Of a DNA stretch of 64,000 bases, positions 44,321 through 53,200 are shown piece by piece (within the stretch, counting starts at the first letter, position 1; every line of letters starts with the position of its first letter). The notes under the pieces are model-generated. The model was not told where the DNA came from and made no database searches. It was given only the letters and a program-made list of their open reading frames with translations. This DNA comes from JBGPLJ01 sp963826145 (GTDB lineage Bacteria; Pseudomonadota; Gammaproteobacteria; Steroidobacterales; Steroidobacteraceae), in contig CAWGVW010000001.1 in the NCBI GenBank assembly GCA_963826145.1, positions 496,001 to 560,000 of the forward strand. Reading direction: 5' to 3'. The position numbers and the translations under genes were made by a program.

Positions 44321-46411
44321 ATGGCAGCGTCGAAGTGGAAGTGGGCGTTCGGCGCCATCGCCTGCGCTGGCGGCTCTGTCGGGTTCGCTGGCGGCACGGC
44401 CGAACCGGATTGGCTCGATGAAATCGTCGTCACGGCGACGCTCAAGGACGAAAGCCTGCGTAATGTCCCATCGAGCGTCACGGTGCTGCCGGAGAAGACG
44501 CTGCAGCAGTCCGGCCTCCAGCACTTCGAGGACGTGCTCGATCTCGTGCCGAATCTCAACTGGGCGGGCGCAAGCTCACGACCGCGCTATTTCCAGCTGC
44601 GCGGTATCGGTGAGCTCGAGCAGTACCAGGGCGCGCCGAATCCTTCAGTCGGCTTTCTCATCGACGACATCGATTTCAGCGGCATCGGCATGCCGGCGAC
44701 CCTGTTCGATGTCGAGCAGGTCGAGGTGCTGCGCGGTCCGCAGGGCACGCGCTACGGCTCGAATGCACTCGCGGGACTCATCAAATTCAAGACGCAGGAT
44801 CCGGATCCCGTGCTCACCGCACGCACCGAACTCACGCTTGGCCAGGACGACACGCGATCGCTTGGCGCCGCGGTCAGCGGGCCGCTCGGCGGCGACCAGC
44901 TCGGATTTCGCCTGAGCGTGCAGGATTACCGGGAGGACGGGTTCCGCCATAACGCCTATCTCGAGCGCGACGACACCAATGAGCGCGACGAGCTGACTGC
45001 GCGCGGGAAACTGTACTGGTCGCCGTCGGCAACAACCAGCGTCGATTTCACGGCGCTCTATGCGGACCTTGCGAACGGCTACGACGCCTTCGCGATCGAC
45101 AACTCCTACACGACACTCTCCGACAAGCCGGGCCGCGATTCACAGCGTTCACTCGCGGGGGCCCTGCGCGTCGATCACGAGTTCGCGGATTCGGTGAACC
45201 TGCTCGCGCTCACGACCTTCGCTCATTCCGACATGGAGCAGAGTTACGACGGCGACTGGGGTAACGACCGGGACTGGGGGCAGTACGCCCCGTACGACTA
45301 CACCTCGCGCACGCTGCGCCAGCACGATACCGCGACCGCGGAGCTGCGCTTGAGCTCCTCGGCAAGCCCGGGTCGCACGGAGGATTTCGGCGAGCGCAGC
45401 TGGATCGGCGGCATCTACTACCTGAAGCTTGATGAGGACAACGACGGGCTCGATGTCTATAACGGCGATGTCCTCACGGCACTGACGAGCACCTACGGCG
45501 CCGAGACCCTGGCGGCGTACGGTCAGTTGCGCTGGCCGATCGCCGACCGATTCGCGTTGACGGGCGGCTTGCGGCTCGAGCACTGGAGTGCGGACTATCG
45601 GGACAGTGACGCGGAACACTTCACGCCCGCCGATACGATGTGGGGCGGGGAAGTTGCGCTCGGCTACCAGGTGGACGAGGCGCGCACGGCCTACTTTGCG
45701 ATTTCCCGTGGCTTCAAGACGGGCGGATTCAATATCGGCCCGGATGTGCCGGACGACAGGCGTGGATTCGAGCCCGAGACGCTGTTGAACCTCGAATTCG
45801 GCCTCAAGGGCGGCTGGCTCGCCGGGCGCGTGACGGGCGATGTCGCGCTCTTCTATATGCGACGACAGAACGAGCAGGTCAGCACCTCGTTCCAGGTTCC
45901 CGGGAGTCCGCTCTTCATCTTCTTCACCGATAACGCGGCACGCGGCGAGAACTACGGCCTGGAATCGTCATGGCGCTGGGCGGTGACCGAGCGCTGGGAT
46001 CTCGGGGCGACGCTCGGGCTCCTGAAGACACGCTACATCGACTATGTCTACGGCGACCGCAATCTCGACGGCCGGGAGCAGGCGAGCGCGCCGGAGTACG
46101 AATACTCGGTATCGATTGGCTACCAGCACCCGCGCGGTTGGCTCGCGCGGGCGGACATCGCGGGCAAGGATAATTTCTATTTCGACGCGAGCAACGATCA
46201 GCAGTCGCACGCGTACTCGCTGGTCAACCTGCGCTTCGGTTATGCGGGCGACCGCTGGAGCGCGACGGTGTGGGGCCGGAACGTATTCGACGCGCGCTAT
46301 GCGGTGCGCGGCTTTTACTTTGGCAACGAGCCGCCGGATTTTCCGGACAAGCTATACCTGCGCCTCGGCGATCCGCGCCAGTGGGGCGTGACGGTCGATT
46401 ACAAGTTCTGA
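44321..46411 (+). CDS. TonB-dependent outer-membrane receptor, probably for thiamine
   Basis: A 696-residue receptor starting at ATG 44321 with AAGGG ten bases upstream; upstream codons overlap the riboswitch and are rejected. A signal peptide precedes the TonB box-like IVVTATLKDESLRNVPSSVT. The plug domain (about residues 35-150) has VEVLRGPQGTRYGSNALAGLI. The 22-stranded barrel ends with GVTVDYKF. It opens an operon with a thiamine-binding protein, a PnuT-like permease and a ThiK-like kinase, all behind a TPP riboswitch, which makes thiamine or a thiamine precursor or phosphate the likely cargo. Confidence 0.93.
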   Translation: MAASKWKWAFGAIACAGGSVGFAGGTAEPDWLDEIVVTATLKDESLRNVPSSVTVLPEKTLQQSGLQHFEDVLDLVPNLNWAGASSRPRYFQLRGIGELEQYQGAPNPSVGFLIDDIDFSGIGMPATLFDVEQVEVLRGPQGTRYGSNALAGLIKFKTQDPDPVLTARTELTLGQDDTRSLGAAVSGPLGGDQLGFRLSVQDYREDGFRHNAYLERDDTNERDELTARGKLYWSPSATTSVDFTALYADLANGYDAFAIDNSYTTLSDKPGRDSQRSLAGALRVDHEFADSVNLLALTTFAHSDMEQSYDGDWGNDRDWGQYAPYDYTSRTLRQHDTATAELRLSSSASPGRTEDFGERSWIGGIYYLKLDEDNDGLDVYNGDVLTALTSTYGAETLAAYGQLRWPIADRFALTGGLRLEHWSADYRDSDAEHFTPADTMWGGEVALGYQVDEARTAYFAISRGFKTGGFNIGPDVPDDRRGFEPETLLNLEFGLKGGWLAGRVTGDVALFYMRRQNEQVSTSFQVPGSPLFIFFTDNAARGENYGLESSWRWAVTERWDLGATLGLLKTRYIDYVYGDRNLDGREQASAPEYEYSVSIGYQHPRGWLARADIAGKDNFYFDASNDQQSHAYSLVNLRFGYAGDRWSATVWGRNVFDARYAVRGFYFGNEPPDFPDKLYLRLGDPRQWGVTVDYKF

Positions 46412-46424
46412 AGGAGTGCAACGC

Positions 46425-46679
46425 ATGGACATCGCAGTCGAGATCAGCCTGTATCCGCTGGCGGATGAGTTCATTCCGCCCATCGCGGACTTCATCAAGC
46501 GCCTGAACACGCATCCGGGACTGAAGGTCGTCACGAACAGCATGAGCACGCAGGTGTTCGGCGAATACCGGAAGGTGTTCGAGGTGCTCGCGGCGGAATG
46601 CCGGACGACATTCGAGGCAGCGGGCAAAGCCGTCTTCGTGATGAAGGTATTGGGACCGCTCGCCGATCCGACCGGCTGA
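46425..46679 (+). CDS. Thiamine-binding protein, DUF77/MTH1187-YkoF family
   Basis: An 84-residue ferredoxin-like-fold protein. ATG 46425 is preferred over GTG 46416 because AAGGAG is eight bases upstream. VEISLYPLADEFIPPI, VVTNSMSTQVFGEY and AVFVMKVLG match PF01910 proteins, known to bind thiamine or hydroxymethylpyrimidine. It lies 13 nt after the TonB receptor. No signal peptide is seen, so it acts in the cytoplasm, perhaps handing thiamine from the permease to the kinase. Confidence 0.85.
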   Translation: MDIAVEISLYPLADEFIPPIADFIKRLNTHPGLKVVTNSMSTQVFGEYRKVFEVLAAECRTTFEAAGKAVFVMKVLGPLADPTG

Positions 46680-46686
46680 GCACGCC

Positions 46687-47292
46687 GTGCTCGAGAGCGT
46701 CCTCGAGTATTTTCGCGCGACGTCGCCGGTCGAGCTCGTCGCCGTCGCACTCGCGCTCGCTTATCTCGTGTTCGCCATCCGGGCGAGCGCATGGTGCTGG
46801 CCGCTCGCATTCGTGAGTTCGGCGATCTACGTCTACGTGTTCACGGGCGCGCATCTCTACATGGACGCGGTGCTGAACCTGTTCTTTGCCGCGATGGCCG
46901 GTTACGGCTGGTACCAATGGCGCCACGGCGGCCCGGACCGCCGCGAGCTGCCCATTTCGCGCGCGCCGGTGCGCGTACACGTGTACGTGATTGCGCTGAC
47001 AGCGCTCCTCACGCTCGTCTTCGGCCAGGTGCTCGGTCGCTACACGAACCAGGCCTGGCCGCACGTCGATTCCTTCATCGCGTGGGCGAGTGTCGTGACA
47101 ACCTGGCTCGCGGCCCGCAAGTACATCGACAACTGGCCCTACTGGATCGCAATCGATGCGATTGCGATTCCGGTGTATGTCAATCGCGGCCTGCGCGTAA
47201 CGGCGCTTCTCTTCGGCGTGTACGTGGTGCTCGCGTTCGTCGGCTGGCTGAGCTGGCGGCGGCTGCGTCAACGGCAGGCGGCCATTGCATGA
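46687..47292 (+). CDS. pnuT: PnuC-family thiamine transporter (PnuT-like)
   Basis: A 201-residue, seven-helix inner-membrane permease with GTG start. AWCWPLAFVSSAIYVYVFTGAHLY-like wording, NLFFAAMAGYGWYQWRHG and the C-terminal DNWPYWIAIDAIAIPVYVNRG are the PnuC-family signatures, the latter forming the vitamin-binding site. PnuC carries nicotinamide riboside; members behind TPP riboswitches (PnuT) carry thiamine. The gene is seven bases downstream of the thiamine-binding protein and overlaps the kinase gene by 4 nt. Confidence 0.92.
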   Translation: MLESVLEYFRATSPVELVAVALALAYLVFAIRASAWCWPLAFVSSAIYVYVFTGAHLYMDAVLNLFFAAMAGYGWYQWRHGGPDRRELPISRAPVRVHVYVIALTALLTLVFGQVLGRYTNQAWPHVDSFIAWASVVTTWLAARKYIDNWPYWIAIDAIAIPVYVNRGLRVTALLFGVYVVLAFVGWLSWRRLRQRQAAIA

Positions 47293-48164
47293 ACGTACCT
47301 GTCGACGCCATGCAGAGCGCGATTGACGCAACACTGCTCGAACGCGCCTTCGCGGCACTGCCCATGCTCGGCGAGCGCTCGCGCTGGCAGTGCACGCCGT
47401 TGAGCGGTGGCATCGCGAACCGCAGCTGGCGGATCGAGACTCCCGGCGCCCAGCTCGTCCTGCGCGTGCCGATCCATGACACGGCGGATCTAGGCGTCGA
47501 TCGCGCCGGGGAGCGCGCAGCGCTCGAGGCCGCGGTCGCCGCGGGTCTCGCGCCGCCGCTCATGTATTTCGACGCGCCGAGCGGCCTCATGTTGTCCGAG
47601 TTCGTTGCCGGTAGAACCTGGACGAACGCGGACGCGCACGATCCGAAATGCGTTGAACGACTTGCCATGCGGCTGAAGCTCTTGCATTCGCTCCCGCCAC
47701 CGACGGCCGCCCGGCGGCTCGCGTACACGAAACTCATTCCGCGGTACCAGGAACGTCTCGATGCGAAGGACGGCCCGCGATTTGAGACGAGCGGCCGGTT
47801 CGATGCCGCGGCCCACCGGCGACTGGAATCAACCCGCAAGGCACAGATTCCCGGCGTCCTTTGCCACAACGACGTACACCGGCGGAACCTCATCGATGGC
47901 AAGTCGCTCTGGCTGGTCGACTGGGAATACGCGGCAGTCGGCGATGGGCTCTACGATCTCGCTTCGTTCGCCTGCTACCACGATCTCGACGGCGGCGAGC
48001 GGCGGTTCCTGGTCGAGGCCTACGAGCCGCGCGAAACCCGCCGGCTCGCTTCTGCATTGAATGACTACTGCTGGCTCTTCGACTACCTGCATCTCCTTTG
48101 GCTGGAACTCACCGCCAGCGATCGGGAAGGCCAGAGAAGGCTTCTGAAGCGGCTCGGCGCCTAG
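47289..48164 (+). CDS. Thiamine kinase-like phosphotransferase (ThiK/APH family)
   Basis: A 291-residue choline/aminoglycoside-kinase-fold protein starting at ATG 47289 in the pnuT stop. The N-lobe has PLSGGIANRSWRIETPGAQLVLRV, the catalytic Brenner motif is VLCHNDVHRRNLI (HxDxxxxN) and the metal Asp lies in LVDWEYAAVGDGLYDLA. ThiK phosphorylates thiamine to thiamine monophosphate. As last gene of the thiamine operon it would trap imported thiamine in the cell. Confidence 0.87.
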   Translation: MNVPVDAMQSAIDATLLERAFAALPMLGERSRWQCTPLSGGIANRSWRIETPGAQLVLRVPIHDTADLGVDRAGERAALEAAVAAGLAPPLMYFDAPSGLMLSEFVAGRTWTNADAHDPKCVERLAMRLKLLHSLPPPTAARRLAYTKLIPRYQERLDAKDGPRFETSGRFDAAAHRRLESTRKAQIPGVLCHNDVHRRNLIDGKSLWLVDWEYAAVGDGLYDLASFACYHDLDGGERRFLVEAYEPRETRRLASALNDYCWLFDYLHLLWLELTASDREGQRRLLKRLGA

Positions 48165-48259
48165 TTTCGCCAGAAAAAGCATGGCTATAGGCCTGCCCGG
48201 CGGTGGCCTGCCGCGTCGCTTTTGGGCACACTACGCGACCAATTTCCGGCGAGGACGTT

Positions 48260-48577
48260 ATGGCGAACATCGTGGTCGTCGATCGCGACGATAAAGAGCA
48301 TGTGGTCGAGGGCAGGGTGGGGCTCAAAGTGATGGAGACCCTGCGCGAACTCGATTTCGGCGTTGCCGCGATCTGCGGGGGCCTGTGCTCCTGCGCAACC
48401 TGCCACATGTACGTCGACGCCGGCTGGATGGAGAAGCTCCCGGCGAAGCAGTCCGACGAGCAGGATCTGCTCTCGGAGCTGCAGAACTACGACGCGCCGC
48501 GTTCGCGCCTTTCCTGCCAGGTGGAATTCACGGCAGCGCTCGACGGCCTCAAGATCAAGATCGCGCCCGACGAATAA
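48260..48577 (+). CDS. fdx: 2Fe-2S ferredoxin (adrenodoxin/ISC type)
   Basis: A 105-residue ferredoxin starting at ATG 48260 with GAGGA upstream. The cluster ligands are in CGGLCSCATCHMYV and LSCQVEF, the C-x5-C-x2-C...C layout of vertebrate-type ferredoxins (FdVI/adrenodoxin group). Such proteins pass electrons to P450s, oxygenases or ISC assembly. No redox partner gene is adjacent. The stop codon is next to a palindromic repeat. Confidence 0.88.
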   Translation: MANIVVVDRDDKEHVVEGRVGLKVMETLRELDFGVAAICGGLCSCATCHMYVDAGWMEKLPAKQSDEQDLLSELQNYDAPRSRLSCQVEFTAALDGLKIKIAPDE

Positions 48578-48677
48578 GCAAAAAGGGGTCAGAACCAATT
48601 TAGTTTTCTCACCATTGCACGGCGTAAAGCGCCGTTTCGCGGCGAACAAAACTAAATTGGTTCTGACCCCTTTTTGC
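48578..48677. repeat. Palindromic element, GGGGTCAGAACCAATT type, copy 2
   Basis: Perfect 30-bp arms at 48578-48607 and 48648-48677, beginning GCAAAAAGGGGTCAG and ending CTGACCCCTTTTTGC, with an inner GGCG/CGCC-rich hairpin. It fills the gap between the convergent ferredoxin and gpmA genes. A-run, stem and T-run on both strands make it a natural bidirectional terminator. Confidence 0.92.
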
Positions 48678-48694
48678 GGCACCCGGCTACCGTT

Positions 48695-49447
<753 letters not shown>

Positions 49448-49456
49448 GGGGATTCC

Positions 49457-50268
49457 TTATTCTTGAGAACGGGCCGTGCCCGCAGGCGACACTATGCCGT
49501 GATCGCACCGGGTTCTGCCACTCGTCCGCGTCGTCGCGACCGCAGCGGTATTGCGGGCATGTGCGGAACGATCGGCCGGCGGATGGTGCAGGTGATAACG
49601 CGATGGCGCCGAAGAGGATCGAGCGGCGGCTGAGGCCCGCGTTCTCGAGCCGCGCGCAGAGTTCCTTGTCTTCCGACCCCCAGCCAGCGAGCGACTCGTC
49701 GAACCCGTTGGCCGCGAGGACGATCGCTGCGCCAGTAGCCCTGATTGCAGCTCTTGATCGCGAGCAGCCCGTTCGCGATGCCGCCGAACCAGCGGCTCGC
49801 GGTCGGCGAGTGCAGCGCGTAGAGCCGGCGTCGTAGTCCGAGGCCGCGGCTCGTCCAGCGCGGCATCTCACCCGACGCGAGGGCATGCAGTGTCGCCGTC
49901 CCGTCGAGCAGAACGCGGCAGCCCTGCTGATAGTGTCCGGGCCGGGCCGCGCGGCGATGATCCGCAAGGAACTCGGGATGGAGCAGCATGTCGCCATCGA
50001 CGGTCACGACGAAATCGCAGTCCGTGGCCGCGATCGCACGATTGCGCATCCGGCCGACGCGGAAGCCATCATGCGCAAGCCAGACATGCCGGACCGGAAA
50101 GGGCGCTCCTTTGGCAAAGCCGGTGACGAGTTCACGGGTAGCCGGGCCGGAGCCGTCATCGGCGACCAACAGCTCATCCGGAGCGACCGACTGGCGGGCG
50201 ACCGATTCAAGGACGCGAGCGAGCGCGTCCGGCCGCTCGTAGGTCGTGACGATGAGCGCGACACGCAT
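49457..50268 (-). pseudogene. Family 2 glycosyltransferase, disrupted by two +1 shifts
   Basis: From ATG 50268 the first frame gives a GT-A fold start: MRVALIVTTYERPDALARVL, DELLVADDGSG and TVDGDMLLHPEFL (DxD). It continues to SCNQGYWRSD. One extra base near 49722 shifts to VLAANGFDESLAGWGSEDKE, and a second near 49597 shifts to YHLHHPPADRSAHARNT, reaching a stop at 49457. Removing the two bases restores about 269 residues with the galactosyltransferase-like C-terminal motif (GFDE...GWGxED). It lies between gpmA and gdh on the same strand. Either a decaying gene or sequence errors. Confidence 0.82.
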
Positions 50269-50276
50269 GCGCGAGG

Positions 50277-53200
50277 TCAGGCGGGTGCGAGTCGGCGGAC
50301 CGCTTGCAGAGCGACGGAAAGCGTCGGGAAATCGGCCTCCGGTCCCGTCCTCATCTCCTTGAGCGCCTGCTGGAGATGTTCGACCTCCGGGCGGTGGGCC
50401 GTGACCCAGGCGGCAACCGTTGCGGCGGGATTCGCCGTGCGCCGACGCCGCGTGCCGAGCACCTTGCCGACGATCTGCCGCTGCAAGGCGTAGAGATTGT
50501 CGCGCAGCGCGCTGCGGGCGACGGCCTGCCAGTGCCCCTCGACCGTGAGCTTTTCGATCTGCTCACGCAGCCAGTCGAGCGACAGCGTGTCGCCGACGAG
50601 GAAATAGACCCGCGAGGTGAACGGTACGTCGATGTCCGCCGTCGCCGCGATCTCGACGATGTCGAGCGCGGAGTTGAGCGGCGCAAGGTTCGCGATCTGC
50701 CGGGCGATGCGTTCGCTGACGCCGGCCGTCGCGAGCGCTGCCATCTTCGACTGGTGACTCGCGAGTTCCGCGCCGATCAGCACGCCGGGCAGAGCCGTAG
50801 TCAGCGCGACTACGCCTGGACGCATGCGCGACACGCGCTCCTCGATGTCGAGGCTACCTCCGCGGTCGGCTAGCAGCCGGTAGGTCATGTGCCTGACGAG
50901 CCGGCTCGTCTGATTCATCATCGTGTACTGCACTTCGGTCGCGATGCGGTTGTCGAGCGATTCAATTTCCGCCCACAGCTCCCGCATCGCGAACACCTCG
51001 CGCGCGATGCTGTAGGCGCGCGCAATCTGCGCAACCTCTGCGCCGGTATCCTGCTGGGTGCGGATCGCGAACACCGGACCCATGCGGTTCACGAGGCTGT
51101 TGGTCGTTGCCGTTGCGATGATTTCCCGCCGCAGGCGATGGCGCCGGAGCCCGCGGCCGTAGCGCTTCTGGATCGGCGTCGGGAAGTAGCGCACCAGCTC
51201 GCGCGAGAGGTAGTTGTCCTCCGGGACGTCGGAGTGGATCAGCTTGTTGTAAAGCCAGATCTTGCTGTAGCTCAGGATGATCGCGAGTTCCGGGCGCGTG
51301 AGCCCCTTGCTGAGCTTGCGGCGCTCGTCGACGGCCTCATCGTTCGGCAGATACTCGAGCGCCGCATTCAATTCGCCGGAGCGCTCGAGCGCGCGCATGA
51401 CGTGCACGTGTTCCGGGAGCCGCTCGCGCGCCTGCGCTTCAAGGGTGCTCACCGCCTGACTCTGCAGATAATTGTTCCTGAGGACGAGTGCGGCGACTTC
51501 GTTCGTCATCGAAGCAAGGAGGCGATTACGGTCCTTGAGCGAGAGGCGCCCGCTTGCGACCACCGCGTTCAGCAGGATCTTGATGTTGACCTCGACGTCG
51601 GAGCAGTTGACACCCGCCGAGTTGTCGATGAAGTCGGTGTTGATGCGGCCACCCTTCAAGGCATATTCAACGCGGCCGCGCTGCGAGCAGCCGAGATTGC
51701 CGCCTTCGCCGATCACCTTGGCCGCGACGTCCTTGCCATTCACGCGCACGCCGTCGTTCGCGCGGTCGCCGATGTCGAGGTTGGTCTCGGTGCTCGCCTT
51801 CACGTAGGTGCCGATGCCGCCGTTCCACAGGAGGTCGACCGGCATCCTGAGGATCGCGCGGATGACGTCCTGCGGCGTCGCCGTGTTCGAAGCGAGGCCG
51901 AGCATGTGCTGGGCTTCGCCCGAGAGCGTGATCGACTTGAGCTGACGCGAATAGACGCCGCCGCCTTTCGAGATGAGTTTGCGGTTGTAGTCGTCCCAGC
52001 TCGAGCGCGGCAACTTGAACAGACGCTCGCGCTCGCGGAACGAGCTCGAAGTGGCGGCGTTGGGGTCGAGGAAGATGTGCTGGTGATTGAAGGCGGCAAG
52101 CAGGCGGATGTGCTTCGACTGCAGCAGGCCGTTCCCGAAGACATCGCCCGCCATGTCGCCGATGCCCGCCACCGTGAAATCCTGCGACTGGGTATCGATG
52201 CCCATTTCGCGGAAGTGGCGCTTGACGCATTCCCAGCCGCCACGCGCGGTGATCGCCATCTTCTTGTGGTCATAGCCGGCTGAACCGCCGGAGGCGAAGG
52301 CGTCGCCGAGCCAGAAGCCGTATTCCGCGGAGAGCGCATTCGCGATGTCCGAGAAAGTGGCGGTGCCCTTGTCCGCGGCGACCACCAGATACGGATCGTC
52401 GCCGTCGCGACGCACGGTGGCCGCGGGTGGCACGATGCGATCGCGCACGATGTTGTCGGTGAGATCGAGGAGGCCGCGGATGAAGGTCTGATAGCAGGAG
52501 ACGACTTCGCGCTGGATTTCCTCGCGGCCGGAAGCCGGCAGACGCTTCGGAAAGAAGCCGCCCTTCGCGCCGACCGGCACGATGAGCGTGTTCTTGACGT
52601 TCTGCGCCTTCATGAGGCCGAGCACTTCCGTGCGGAAATCCTCGCGGCGGTCGGACCAGCGGATTCCGCCGCGCGCGACGTGGCCCTTGCGCAGGTGCAC
52701 GCCTTCGACGCGTGGCGAATACACGAAGATCTCGAACATCGGCCGCGGCAGCGGGAGTTCCGGGATCTTCTGCGGATCGAGCTTGAAGGAGAGGTACGGC
52801 TTCGCCTCGCCGCTCGCGCTCTTCTGGAAGAAATTGGTCCTGAGGGTTGCATCGATGATGGCGCGGAAGGCCCTCAAGATGCGGTCCTCGTCGAGCCGCG
52901 CCACCTTCTCGATGGCGCTGTCGAAAGCTCTGGCGAGCTTGCCGACGGCGACGTTGCGTGCGCGCGATTCGAGTGCGGGATCGAACAGCGCGGCAAAGAG
53001 CTGGGCGAGGACCGCGCCAAGCTTCGCGTTGTCGGCGAGTACCTGCTCCATGTATGCCTGGCTGAAAGGAATGCCGGTCTGCACGATGTAGCGGCAGATC
53101 GCCCTGAGGACGACCGTCTGGCGCCAGTCGAGCCCGGCCGCCAGTACGAGTCGGTTGAAGCCGTCGTTTTCCGCACGTCCGAACCAGACGTTCGTGAAGG

